From Brumimicrobium sp040882265 (GTDB lineage Bacteria > Bacteroidota > Bacteroidia > Flavobacteriales_D > Crocinitomicaceae), in contig JBBEBO010000157.1 in the NCBI GenBank assembly GCA_040882265.1, positions 1 through 64,000 of the forward strand: a DNA stretch of 64,000 nucleotides. The letters run 5' to 3'. The position numbers were made by a program, and so were the translations under genes. Shown piece after piece: positions 9,263-17,087 of the stretch (position 1 is its first letter; each line of letters begins with the position of its first letter). The notes beneath the pieces are model-generated. The model was not told the DNA's origin, did not search any database, and was given only the letters and a program-made list of their open reading frames with translations.

Positions 9263-10349
9263 CGACAAATACAAACCACAAAACGAGGCAAATAAAGACC
9301 AGGAAGCTTCACAAAATGACATGCAGTCTGAAGCTTCTCCAACTACACAAAGCAGTCAGGTCGATGAGGTAAAAAACATGCCGTTGCAGGAGTCAAGTGA
9401 AGATTTAATTTGGCTTTCACAACGGGTTAATGACATACGTATTAAACTTGCTGACTACATTGTTGGGCAGCAAGAGATGGTTGAACTATTAATGACAGGA
9501 ATTTTTTCTTCAGGACATATTTTACTGGAAGGAGTTCCTGGAGTAGCGAAAACGCTATCAGCTAAAGTACTTGCGAAAGCTTTAGATATTGATTTTTCAA
9601 GAATCCAGTTTACTCCAGATTTAATGCCTTCAGATGTTTTGGGGACATCGGTATTTAATATGAAGGAATCTACTTTTTCTTTTAAAAAGGGACCTGTTTT
9701 TTCAAACATAGTTTTAATTGATGAGATTAATCGTGCACCAGCAAAAACACAAGCAGCACTGTTTGAAGTTATGGAGGAAAGACAAATAACCTATGATGGC
9801 GAACAGTATGATATGGAGTTCCCTTTTTTGGTGATCGCAACTCAAAACCCCATTGAACAAGAAGGAACTTATAATTTACCTGAAGCCCAATTAGATCGGT
9901 TTTTATTTAAAATCACGTTGGATTATCCAGACTTAGAAGATGAAATTAAGATTCTCCAACGATACAAAAACAATATAGAGTCCCCAAATTTAGAGGCAAT
10001 TAAACCTGTTTTAAAAGCTTCTGATATCAAAAGAATACAAAATCTTGTTAAAGAAAATATTGTAGAAGATGAAATCATAAAATACGTAGCTAAAATCGTT
10101 GATAAAACAAGAAATCACGGTAAAGTATATTTAGGTGCTTCACCTAGAGCATCACTTGCAATTTTAAAAAGTGCTAAAGCAATGGCTGCAATTCGCGGAC
10201 GGAGTTTTGTTACTCCAGATGATGTACAATTTGTTGCACCACATGTTTTGTCACACCGTTTGGTACTTACTCCAGATGCAGAAATGGAAGGAACATCAAA
10301 TACAGAAATTGTAAATGAAATTATTCAAGAATTAGAAGTTCCTAGATAG
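9252..10349 (+). CDS. MoxR-family AAA+ ATPase
   Basis: A 365-residue AAA+ ATPase of the MoxR/RavA class, chaperone-like enzymes that mature or remodel partner proteins carrying VWA or MIDAS folds. The motifs are intact: Walker A GVPGVAKT (94-101), Walker B LIDEIN (155-160), sensor 1 near ATQNP, and a C-terminal lid domain from about 275. The first 45 residues are a Gln/Glu/Ser-rich disordered extension. It overlaps the DUF4350 gene by 11 bp and is followed 5 bp later by the DUF58 gene, the usual MoxR partner, so complex formation with the DUF58 protein is likely. Confidence 0.9.
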   Translation: MEDNDKYKPQNEANKDQEASQNDMQSEASPTTQSSQVDEVKNMPLQESSEDLIWLSQRVNDIRIKLADYIVGQQEMVELLMTGIFSSGHILLEGVPGVAKTLSAKVLAKALDIDFSRIQFTPDLMPSDVLGTSVFNMKESTFSFKKGPVFSNIVLIDEINRAPAKTQAALFEVMEERQITYDGEQYDMEFPFLVIATQNPIEQEGTYNLPEAQLDRFLFKITLDYPDLEDEIKILQRYKNNIESPNLEAIKPVLKASDIKRIQNLVKENIVEDEIIKYVAKIVDKTRNHGKVYLGASPRASLAILKSAKAMAAIRGRSFVTPDDVQFVAPHVLSHRLVLTPDAEMEGTSNTEIVNEIIQELEVPR

Positions 10350-10354
10350 ACACA

Positions 10355-11680
10355 ATGTTTAAATCCATTTACATATCTCGCGGGTTTTTTGTTGCTCTTG
10401 GTTTGTGCGCATTACTGGTACTACTAGGGTTTTATGTTCCATTTTTGATGTATGTTGGACAATTTTCAATCCTTGTTTTATTGGCACTTACATTTCTTGA
10501 CGGATTAATTTTATTTGGGAATAGAAAACCAATTAGTGCTGAAAGGATTGTTTCCAAAAGACTAAATTTAGGAGATCAACACGATGTGAATATTGTAATT
10601 AAGAACATCGCCTCTCAGCCATTTCGAATAACTATATATGACGAGACACCAATTGAGATGCAGGCACGTAATTTGTCCTTTTATTTTTTATTGTCTGCCG
10701 GTAAAACAATTAAAAAGAAATATGTTTTTACACCAAAAAGAAGAGGCATTTTTGAATGGGGAGATTTACATGTGTTTTTACGTTCTTTTCTTACTTTGTT
10801 AAAACGACGAATAATTATTCCACAGGAGTTTTCTGCTGATGTCTATCCATCTGTTCGTCAAATGAAAAAATACGAGTTTCAGATATTTAATCAACAAACT
10901 CAAGAACGAGGAATCAAAAAAATCCGCCGTTTGGGACATAATAATGAGTTTGAACAAATCAAAAACTATGTTCAAGGCGATGACCCAAGAACAATTAATT
11001 GGAAAGCGACTTCGCGAGGCACTGAACTAATGGTAAACCAATATCAGGCTCAACGTTCTCAACTTGTTTACTCTATAATAGATAAATCACGCTCAATGGG
11101 GCATGAGTTTAAAGGTTTAACCCTACTTGACTATGCGATAAACTCAACGCTTATATTTTCAAATATAGCTTTGCGGAAAGGCGATAAGGTTGGCGTTATT
11201 TCTTTTGCTGATAAAATGGGAAGTAAGTTGTCTGCAAATTCTGGAGGAAGACAATTACCACGTATTTTAGATATGCTCTATGCGCAAAAAACCCATTTTT
11301 TAGAGCCTAATTATATGTTGCTTTACCAATCACTAAGGAGGGCTATACCATCACGTGCGTTAATCATGTTGTACACAAACTTTGAAACAGAACTCTCTAT
11401 GCGAAGAGTGCTACCAATGTTGCGTAGAATAAACAAAAAACACTTATTGGTGGTTGTATTTTTTGAAAACACAACCATACAAGAATTAACCACAAAAAAA
11501 CCCATAACAACAAGAGATGTTTACCTATCAACCGTAGCAGAAGACGTTATAAACATTAAGCGTAGAATTGCTATAGAACTTAATCGTCACGGAATTCAAA
11601 CGATATTAACTAAGCCTGAAGATTTAAATATTGACACTTTGAATAAATACCTGGAGTTAAAGTCAAAAGGGATGATATAG
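10355..11680 (+). CDS. DUF58 domain-containing (VWA-like) protein
   Basis: A 441-residue protein with two N-terminal membrane helices (about 10-50), then a beta-rich linker and the DUF58 signature (about 195-225, including RRLGHNNEFEQI and the YVQGDDPRTINWKAT core). The C-terminal half folds like a von Willebrand factor A domain; a degenerate metal site is suggested by DKSRSMG around residue 243. DUF58 proteins are the standard neighbours of MoxR ATPases and are presumed their substrates. Last gene of the five-gene operon. No convincing terminator follows before the tRNA-derived repeats. Confidence 0.85.
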   Translation: MFKSIYISRGFFVALGLCALLVLLGFYVPFLMYVGQFSILVLLALTFLDGLILFGNRKPISAERIVSKRLNLGDQHDVNIVIKNIASQPFRITIYDETPIEMQARNLSFYFLLSAGKTIKKKYVFTPKRRGIFEWGDLHVFLRSFLTLLKRRIIIPQEFSADVYPSVRQMKKYEFQIFNQQTQERGIKKIRRLGHNNEFEQIKNYVQGDDPRTINWKATSRGTELMVNQYQAQRSQLVYSIIDKSRSMGHEFKGLTLLDYAINSTLIFSNIALRKGDKVGVISFADKMGSKLSANSGGRQLPRILDMLYAQKTHFLEPNYMLLYQSLRRAIPSRALIMLYTNFETELSMRRVLPMLRRINKKHLLVVVFFENTTIQELTTKKPITTRDVYLSTVAEDVINIKRRIAIELNRHGIQTILTKPEDLNIDTLNKYLELKSKGMI

Positions 11681-11820
11681 CTTTCACTTTTTCTATTTGC
11701 AAAGTGAACTCTAACTTAGTTTAAATCGGCATAGACTTTCTGTGGGGGTTAATTCAAGGTTCAAAAATTCAAGACACTATGTTGTGCTGCAGTTGTACTG
11801 CTGCACCCCTTCATGCTACA

Positions 11821-11845
11821 CTTCAATGGTAGCGGGGACAGGACT
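11821..11845 (-). repeat. tRNA-fMet 3'-end fragment D
   Basis: Twenty-five bases identical to the 3' terminus of the complete initiator tRNA (encoded CCA end, acceptor strand and part of the T arm) plus its six-base 3' flank; the match breaks at 11846. On the minus strand it lies downstream of the terminator at 11869-11907 and is followed by a terminator-like hairpin (11784-11806). Confidence 0.75.
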
Positions 11846-11868
11846 TACCGATTGCTATTTAATTTCAC

Positions 11869-11907
11869 AAAAAAAAGACCCACCAGTAAAATTAACTGGT
11901 GGGTCTT
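11869..11907 (-). terminator. Rho-independent terminator after tRNA-like copy C
   Basis: Read on the minus strand: a perfect 13-bp stem (arms 11895-11907 and 11875-11887) with a 7-base loop, followed by a run of eight T residues. It begins a few bases past the tRNA-like CCA end at 11911. This is the strongest intrinsic terminator in the region. Confidence 0.85.
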
Positions 11908-11910
11908 CAA

Positions 11911-11967
11911 TGGTAGCGGGGACAGGACTCGAACCTATGTCCGTCTGCTGACGGATATGAGCCCGAC
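11911..11967 (-). repeat. tRNA-fMet 3'-half copy C with altered anticodon arm
   Basis: Minus-strand copy of the initiator tRNA from the anticodon 5' stem (GTCGGGCTCAT) to the CCA end, but the 5' half of the tRNA is absent. Between the CAT and the T arm, the normal 11 bases are replaced by a 17-base insert containing the hairpin arms TCCGTC and GACGGA around a four-base loop. It cannot fold into a tRNA. It lies immediately downstream of the GIY-YIG gene and has its own terminator. Confidence 0.75.
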
Positions 11968-11977
11968 TCACCCTCTA

Positions 11978-12232
11978 TTAATATTTTGTTAGTACTTCTG
12001 AATGTATCCAAGCTCTTCCTCTACTCGACTTTAGTTGTTTTTCTCTGGACGTTGCCTCTGATTTTGATTCATAAAACTCTAAATAAACAACTATCCAAGG
12101 TCGATAACGAATTGTATATCCTTTTTTACCAAGCTCATTGTGAGATTTGAAACGTCCAATAAGATTTGATGTGTAGCCGATGTAAATCTTTTCGTATTTC
12201 TTCGAATACAAAACATAACAAAGATGTTCCAT
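11978..12232 (-). CDS. small GIY-YIG nuclease
   Basis: An 84-residue stand-alone GIY-YIG domain (UvrC N-terminal/YhbQ-like). Visible features: Y6-V-L in place of GIY, Y17-I-G, then R27 and H31 in the usual helix, and a C-terminal glutamate within SREKQLK that would bind the metal. The length matches single-domain bacterial members, whose cellular role is unclear. It lies on the minus strand between two tRNA 3'-end copies (11911-11967 and 12284-12331), so the gene looks like cargo inserted at the initiator-tRNA locus. A longer in-frame reading through the gap and tRNA is an artefact; the ATG at 12232 gives the normal domain start. Confidence 0.8.
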   Translation of the reverse strand: MEHLCYVLYSKKYEKIYIGYTSNLIGRFKSHNELGKKGYTIRYRPWIVVYLEFYESKSEATSREKQLKSSRGRAWIHSEVLTKY

Positions 12233-12250
12233 AACTTATTGATATAAAAT

Positions 12251-12280
12251 AAGAAGGCTGCTCTTTCGAACAGCCTTCTT
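12251..12280 (-). terminator. terminator-like hairpin after tRNA copy B
   Basis: Perfect 10-bp stem (AAGAAGGCTG with CAGCCTTCTT) and a 10-base loop, starting three bases past the CCA end of copy B on the minus strand, followed by ATTTTAT. The same sequence recurs after the complete tRNA at 12432-12454, where the gap removes its distal arm. The T-run is weak, so efficiency is uncertain. Confidence 0.6.
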
Positions 12281-12283
12281 CAA

Positions 12284-12331
12284 TGGTAGCGGGGACAGGA
12301 CTCGAACCTATGTCCGTCTGCTGACGGATAT
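12284..12331 (-). repeat. tRNA-fMet 3'-end copy B, truncated by assembly gap
   Basis: Forty-eight bases identical to copy C, including the substituted arm with the TCCGTC/GACGGA hairpin. It runs directly into the N gap, so its 5' extent is unknown. Together with fragment D and the complete gene it makes at least four tRNA 3' ends in about 700 bp. Confidence 0.75.
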
Positions 12332-12431
12332 NNNNNNNNNNNNNNNNNNNNNNNNNNNNNNNNNNNNNNNNNNNNNNNNNNNNNNNNNNNNNNNNNNNNN
12401 NNNNNNNNNNNNNNNNNNNNNNNNNNNNNNN
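12332..12431. other. assembly gap (100 N)
   Basis: Exactly 100 undetermined bases, the conventional placeholder for a gap of unknown size. The sequences on both sides belong to the tRNA/hairpin repeat, so the assembler probably collapsed or broke at a tandem array. More repeat units, GIY-YIG genes or tRNAs may be missing. Confidence 0.95.
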
Positions 12432-12457
12432 CTGCTCTTTCGAACAGCCTTCTTCAA

Positions 12458-12533
<76 letters not shown>

Positions 12534-12600
12534 CTATATTTTTGGTATTTTTTTGCATTTTTGAATCCGATTCGTTCATCAGATTTCCCTTTCGGGGTTG

Positions 12601-12632
12601 CAAATATAGTGATTTTATTGAAAAAAAACAAA
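12601..12632 (-). promoter_or_regulatory. Bacteroidota-type promoter of tRNA-fMet
   Basis: On the minus strand, TTTG (12629-12632) lies 20 bases upstream of TATATTTG (12601-12608), an excellent match to the Bacteroidota primary-sigma consensus (TTTG, 17-23 bases, TAnnTTTG). Transcription would begin about 60 bases before the tRNA; the leader holds a small CCC-GAAA-GGG hairpin. Confidence 0.8.
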
Positions 12633-12789
12633 AAAAAAACGGTATTCAATTTATCTAGAATGAAATAAGTATAACTCACTGAAAAACAACTCTATTTTTT
12701 TGTATAAAAATACGAGAAAACAGGTCTTTTAATAATAAATCAATTATATTTACACCATCTTTTTTAAATAATTTAAAACTTAACACTTT

Positions 12790-13197
12790 ATGAATGCAAA
12801 AAGCACATTATTTTTAGCAGCCACAGTAATTACAGTACTAAATTTTTATAGTTGCTCAAAATACGAAGATGGCCCGAAGTTTTCTTTGAGAACAAAGAAG
12901 GCACGTTTAACGGGAGAATGGGAGGTTGTTAGAATTGGAAATGAATCTTTTCCTCAAAATGGATACTCTTTGGAAATGGTATTTGAAAAGGACGGCGATT
13001 TTGAGTATAAATATTCATATGATAACTATAGCTACACTTATAGTGGTGATTGGGCTTTTACAAGTGATAAAGAAAAAGTTGTTCTTTCAATTAATAATGG
13101 TGCTGGGGGTCAGACGCTTGAAATTCTTAGATTGAAAAATAATGAATTGTGGTTCGAAGATTCAAATAATGAAGAATGGAGGCTTGAGGCGCTGTAA
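12790..13197 (+). CDS. lipocalin-like lipoprotein, unknown function
   Basis: A 135-residue predicted lipoprotein with a signal ending at C22 (FYSC lipobox). The mature part opens with LTGEWEVVRI, followed by strands with alternating aromatic residues and a late W-x-L stretch. This is the layout of the small lipocalin-like proteins common in Flavobacteriia. Ligand and role are unknown. It is followed after 12 bp by the TIGR03032 gene on the same strand, so the two may be co-transcribed. Confidence 0.65.
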   Translation: MNAKSTLFLAATVITVLNFYSCSKYEDGPKFSLRTKKARLTGEWEVVRIGNESFPQNGYSLEMVFEKDGDFEYKYSYDNYSYTYSGDWAFTSDKEKVVLSINNGAGGQTLEILRLKNNELWFEDSNNEEWRLEAL

Positions 13198-13209
13198 ATC
13201 TGTCTTGTA

Positions 13210-14265
13210 ATGCCGAGAACGTACTCAATTAACTTCGAGGATAACTTCGCTAAAATTCTTTTTGACAAAAAGGTAAGTTTAGTTTTTTCAACATATCAAG
13301 CTGGTAGGTTGATGGTTTTAGGGAGCCTTGATGGTAATCATTTGCATCAAATACCCGTTGGTTTTAAAAAACCAATGGGAATTGCTATTTCTGATAATAA
13401 ATTAGCCGTAGCAACTTTAGATAACTTATATTTTTTTTCAAATCGCGAAAATGTAGTAGATACAATTCGATTGAATGAAAAAAACTTTGATACCGTGTTT
13501 TTGCAACGTGCAAAATATGCAACGAGTACATTAGATGTTCATGACATTGAATTTGGAAAAGGTATTCTTTGGGGTGTAAACACCGTATTTTCTTGTATTT
13601 GTGTTTTTGATATCAACCACAATTTTATTCCTAAGTGGAAGCCTCCTTTTATTACTTCTTTAGTTCCAGAAGATCGTTGTCATTTGAATGGTATGGTTTT
13701 AGAAAACAACCTTCCCGTTTATGCCTCTATGTTGTCTTTAACCAATACTAAGGAAGGATGGAGAGAAAATATTACTGAAACAGGTGCGATATTAACAGTG
13801 CCTGAAGGTGAAGTTATGGCTGATGGCCTGTCTTTGCCTCACTCGTTGCTTTTAGATGGACCATATTTATACTTTCTTGAATCAGGAAAGGGCACATTGA
13901 ATAGAATTCATAGGGAGACTAAGGAAATGGAAGTGATTCATGACTTTGAAAGGTTTGTGAGAGGAATGAAGAAGTTAGACAACCTTATTTTTATAGGATA
14001 TTCAGCAGTTCGAAAGTCTTCTAAAACGTTTAGTTCTGTTCGTTTTGAAAATCCAACTGACAATGCAGGGGTATTAATTTATGACATTGATCTTGGTAAA
14101 GTTATTTCTCAATTAGAATACGAACAAGACGTTGAAGAAATTTATGATTTAAACTATTTCGACGGTTTTCTAAAGCCCGCAATTGTAAATGACAAACAAG
14201 AGGAATTCAATAATGTTATAACTTATCCAAAGAACGTATTTTGGAAAAAACCTGTTGAAAAATAA
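13210..14265 (+). CDS. TIGR03032-family protein (DUF4915-like)
   Basis: A 351-residue soluble protein with the features of the TIGR03032 family: FSTYQAGRL near residue 25, PMGIAI near 55, a central D-x-H-D-I-E segment and repeated short beta strands consistent with a propeller. Members are found scattered in bacteria, often near tetratricopeptide or peptide-modification genes; no reaction has been established to my knowledge. There is no signal peptide, so it is probably cytoplasmic. Confidence 0.75.
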   Translation: MPRTYSINFEDNFAKILFDKKVSLVFSTYQAGRLMVLGSLDGNHLHQIPVGFKKPMGIAISDNKLAVATLDNLYFFSNRENVVDTIRLNEKNFDTVFLQRAKYATSTLDVHDIEFGKGILWGVNTVFSCICVFDINHNFIPKWKPPFITSLVPEDRCHLNGMVLENNLPVYASMLSLTNTKEGWRENITETGAILTVPEGEVMADGLSLPHSLLLDGPYLYFLESGKGTLNRIHRETKEMEVIHDFERFVRGMKKLDNLIFIGYSAVRKSSKTFSSVRFENPTDNAGVLIYDIDLGKVISQLEYEQDVEEIYDLNYFDGFLKPAIVNDKQEEFNNVITYPKNVFWKKPVEK

Positions 14266-14376
14266 CTGTTTTGTACATTAGGTTTAAAAACAGCTCAGTG
14301 TTTAGTGAATAATTCTAATTTCTTTTTTGTATCTTCAATTGATTAACAAATAATTTCAAGAAAATAGTATCTAAAA

Positions 14377-16671
14377 ATGACAACTACAACAACCGGGATT
14401 CATTCTCCAGCTGACTTTACAGAAAAGTTTATAAACCAAACAAATCGTTCTGTTTTTTTAACTGGAAAAGCGGGTACAGGAAAAACCACCTTACTTAAAA
14501 AAATCATTGAATCTACTCATAAAAACACTGTTATCGTTGCTCCAACAGGAATCGCAGCACTAAATGCAGGCGGTGTTACAATTCACTCCTTTTTTCAACT
14601 GCCTTTTGGAGGATTTATCCCTGAAAATGGACAACCTCCATTTGTTTCAGAAAGAATTCAGTTAAATACCAAAGATACCTTGCAACGTCATTTTAAAATG
14701 AATGGAAAGCGTCAAGCTGTTTTGAGGAATATGGAGTTGTTAATTATAGACGAGGTAAGTATGTTACGCGCAGATTTACTTGATGCTATGGATTTTATGT
14801 TGAGAAAAGTTCGGCGAATAGACATTCCTTTTGGTGGGGTTCAGGTATTATATATTGGAGACTTACTACAGCTACCACCCATTATGAAAAGAGAAGAATG
14901 GCAAGTACTTAGAGAATATTACCAAGGAACATTCTTTTTTCATTCTCATGCTGTACAAAGTCAACCGCCTTTATACATTGAACTTGATAAAATTTATCGC
15001 CAAAATGACGAGCGTTTTATTGAAGTGCTGAATAATTTGAGAAACAATTTTATCTCTCCAAATGATGTTGAGACACTAAATAAATACGTACAGCCCAATT
15101 TCGATTCTTTAGAACATGAAGGGTATATTACACTTACAACACACAATGCAAAAGCTGAACGTATAAACGCTGAAGCACTTAAAGCCTTAAAGAATAGAAA
15201 CCATAAATTTTACGCTAAAATTGAAGGAGAATTCCCAAAACACATGTATCCTATAAATGAGGAAATGGATTTAAAAATTGGATCTCAAGTGATGTTTATA
15301 AAAAATGATTTATCGCATGAAAAACTATACTTTAATGGTAAAATAGGAAAAATTATCAACCTTTCTAGAGATGAAATAAAAGTGCTTTTTCCTGAAGAAA
15401 ATAGAATTATTGCTGTTGAAAAATATGTTTGGGAAAACGTAAAATTCTCACTTGATGAAAAGTCTGGGGAAATTCAAGAAGAAGTTATGGGCACGTTTGA
15501 ACACTACCCACTTAAACTCGCATGGGCAATAACTGTTCACAAAAGTCAAGGACTTACATTTGACAAAGCTGTCTTAGATTTATCAAATGTTTTTGCCCCA
15601 GGTCAAGCCTATGTTGGATTGTCCAGACTACGCAGTTTGGATGGTTTAGTTCTATTAAGCCCAATTCAATTAAACGGGTTAAAAAACGATCAGCATGTAG
15701 TTAATTATGCTAAAAACAAAGCAGAAGAAAAAGTACTTAAAAATCAATTAGAAGTTGGAACGATGCATTTTATTCAAAGTCGGTTACAGCAAGCTTTTAA
15801 TTGGGAGTATATGGTTAGCAAGTTTCTTTCGTTGGAAGCGTTACATAAAAACGCTGGGGAGCGAAGTGAAATGGGTAAAAATCGCATTTGGTTTGAAAAA
15901 CAAGTGAAGGATTTATTTGAGACACTAGAACCCGCTCGAAAATTTCGAAATCAAATTCATAAAATCTGCCACGAATCAAATTTTAATATTGAACAAGTTC
16001 ATGAACGGGTGCAAGCTGCCTATGAATATTTCATCCAAAAGTTAGAACCTGTTTTTAGAAGTAACCTCAAACATTTGATTCTGCTCGGGCGTAAAAATTC
16101 AACTAAAAATTATGTTGAAGACTTACAAGAACTCGATGATTTTATCACTGAGGTTATATTGCAACTTAAGCGAGCGCGTTTATTGGTGGAAAACATGTAT
16201 AATGGTAAAGAACTGAGCAAAGAGAATATTTGGAACGAACAAATTAAAACCTTTAAAATGGCTAAAATTGCCATTGTAAAGAATGAAATTCGTGAAGAAA
16301 ATCCGACAATTGAAGATTTTAGTGATGAAGATGTAATAGAAATAAAATCTTCTAAAAAAAAGAAAAAAAATAAGGAAAAGAAAAAGTCTACTTTTATCAA
16401 AACACTTGAATTATTTGAACAAGGCAAATCAATTCAAGAGATTGCCAATGAACGTGAATTAACAACGGCTACTATTTACGGTCACTTAGCACGATTAATC
16501 AAAGATGAAAAAATTGACATTACGCATGTTATGGATTCTGAACGTTTAGAAGAACTAAAGAAAACGCTCGGAAATGAACTTGAACATGGAATATCAGCTG
16601 CAAAGAAAAAAGTAGGAGAAGATGTTTCTTGGGAAGAACTGAAACTATATCATGCGAGTTTGATGCTATAA
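14377..16671 (+). CDS. Pif1-like superfamily 1 helicase with C-terminal HTH
   Basis: A 764-residue ATPase. The N-terminal 440 residues form a Pif1/RecD-like helicase core: Walker A GKAGTGKTT (30-38), Walker B IIDEVSML (123-130), a GDLLQLPP motif III region, and a late HKSQGLTF motif. The middle region (about 470-620) is helical. A Lys-rich linker around residues 648-661 leads to a helix-turn-helix of the HTH_40 type (about 665-715) and a helical end. This fusion is common in Bacteroidota. The role is presumably replication-fork or G-quadruplex processing by analogy with Pif1; the substrate is not known. Confidence 0.85.
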   Translation: MTTTTTGIHSPADFTEKFINQTNRSVFLTGKAGTGKTTLLKKIIESTHKNTVIVAPTGIAALNAGGVTIHSFFQLPFGGFIPENGQPPFVSERIQLNTKDTLQRHFKMNGKRQAVLRNMELLIIDEVSMLRADLLDAMDFMLRKVRRIDIPFGGVQVLYIGDLLQLPPIMKREEWQVLREYYQGTFFFHSHAVQSQPPLYIELDKIYRQNDERFIEVLNNLRNNFISPNDVETLNKYVQPNFDSLEHEGYITLTTHNAKAERINAEALKALKNRNHKFYAKIEGEFPKHMYPINEEMDLKIGSQVMFIKNDLSHEKLYFNGKIGKIINLSRDEIKVLFPEENRIIAVEKYVWENVKFSLDEKSGEIQEEVMGTFEHYPLKLAWAITVHKSQGLTFDKAVLDLSNVFAPGQAYVGLSRLRSLDGLVLLSPIQLNGLKNDQHVVNYAKNKAEEKVLKNQLEVGTMHFIQSRLQQAFNWEYMVSKFLSLEALHKNAGERSEMGKNRIWFEKQVKDLFETLEPARKFRNQIHKICHESNFNIEQVHERVQAAYEYFIQKLEPVFRSNLKHLILLGRKNSTKNYVEDLQELDDFITEVILQLKRARLLVENMYNGKELSKENIWNEQIKTFKMAKIAIVKNEIREENPTIEDFSDEDVIEIKSSKKKKKNKEKKKSTFIKTLELFEQGKSIQEIANERELTTATIYGHLARLIKDEKIDITHVMDSERLEELKKTLGNELEHGISAAKKKVGEDVSWEELKLYHASLML

Positions 16672-16691
16672 TAGAATAACGAGGGTTAATT

Positions 16692-17087
16692 CTAAACCAC
16701 CGAAACGGGATTTTTATCATCATCAATTGCAACCATCGTAAATGTACCATGAACTGCGCGTTCTCTTTTTTCAGAGTACATTTCTTCAACGAAAATGTCA
16801 ACGCCTACAACGATACTACTTTTCCCCACTTTCTGAACATTCGCTACCAGTTCAACCAACGTTCCACTAGGAATTGGTTTTTTAAAATCGACGCGGTCAG
16901 AACTTACGGTTACAACTTTTTGTCTACTAAAACGAGTCGCGCAGATAAAGGAAACCTCATCCATTAATTGAAGCGCTGTTCCACCAAAAAGCGTATCGTA
17001 ATGATTGGTTGTATTTGGAAATACTGCTTTAAAAATGCGCGTTTCTGCGTTTTTGATGCGCTCCTCTACTGATTTATTCTGTGTCAT
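16692..17087 (-). CDS. hotdog-fold acyl-CoA thioesterase
   Basis: A 131-residue single hotdog domain related to the YciA/BACH thioesterases, which hydrolyse acyl-CoA to free acid and CoA. Characteristic segments are N-x-x-x-T-L-F-G-G near residue 30 with an adjacent M-D-E (the family's acidic active-site residue), and a VDFKKPIPSG stretch near 66-75. Its start lies 14 bp inside the 3' end of the symporter gene, so it is translated from the same message. Preferred chain length cannot be told. Confidence 0.8.
   Translation of the reverse strand: MTQNKSVEERIKNAETRIFKAVFPNTTNHYDTLFGGTALQLMDEVSFICATRFSRQKVVTVSSDRVDFKKPIPSGTLVELVANVQKVGKSSIVVGVDIFVEEMYSEKRERAVHGTFTMVAIDDDKNPVSVV

Larger units (their letters stand above)
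11681..11977. other. gene-free stretch of tRNA-derived repeats and hairpins
   Basis: About 297 bp between the DUF58 gene and the GIY-YIG gene. It holds two copies of the initiator-tRNA 3' end (listed separately), a strong minus-strand terminator (11869-11907) and a further hairpin: GTGCTGCAGT at 11784-11793 pairs, with one mismatch, with ACTGCTGCAC at 11797-11806. Open frames here, such as 11742-11951, merely translate the tRNA sequence. No protein gene is supported. Confidence 0.6.
11911..12331 (-). mobile_element. candidate GIY-YIG cassette bordered by tRNA-fMet 3'-end copies
   Basis: The unit consists of tRNA 3'-end copy B, a terminator hairpin, the GIY-YIG gene, then tRNA 3'-end copy C with the same altered arm and another terminator. 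The two borders are near-identical direct repeats over the part that can be compared (48 bases). This is what insertion or tandem expansion of a nuclease cassette at a tRNA 3' end would leave. Mobility is inference: there is no recombinase, and the right border runs into an assembly gap. Confidence 0.35.

Noticed and set aside
11742..11951. Open frame of 69 codons on the plus strand
   Set aside because: It translates antisense tRNA-derived repeats and a terminator; the protein-like phrase VAGTGLE is the tRNA 3' end.
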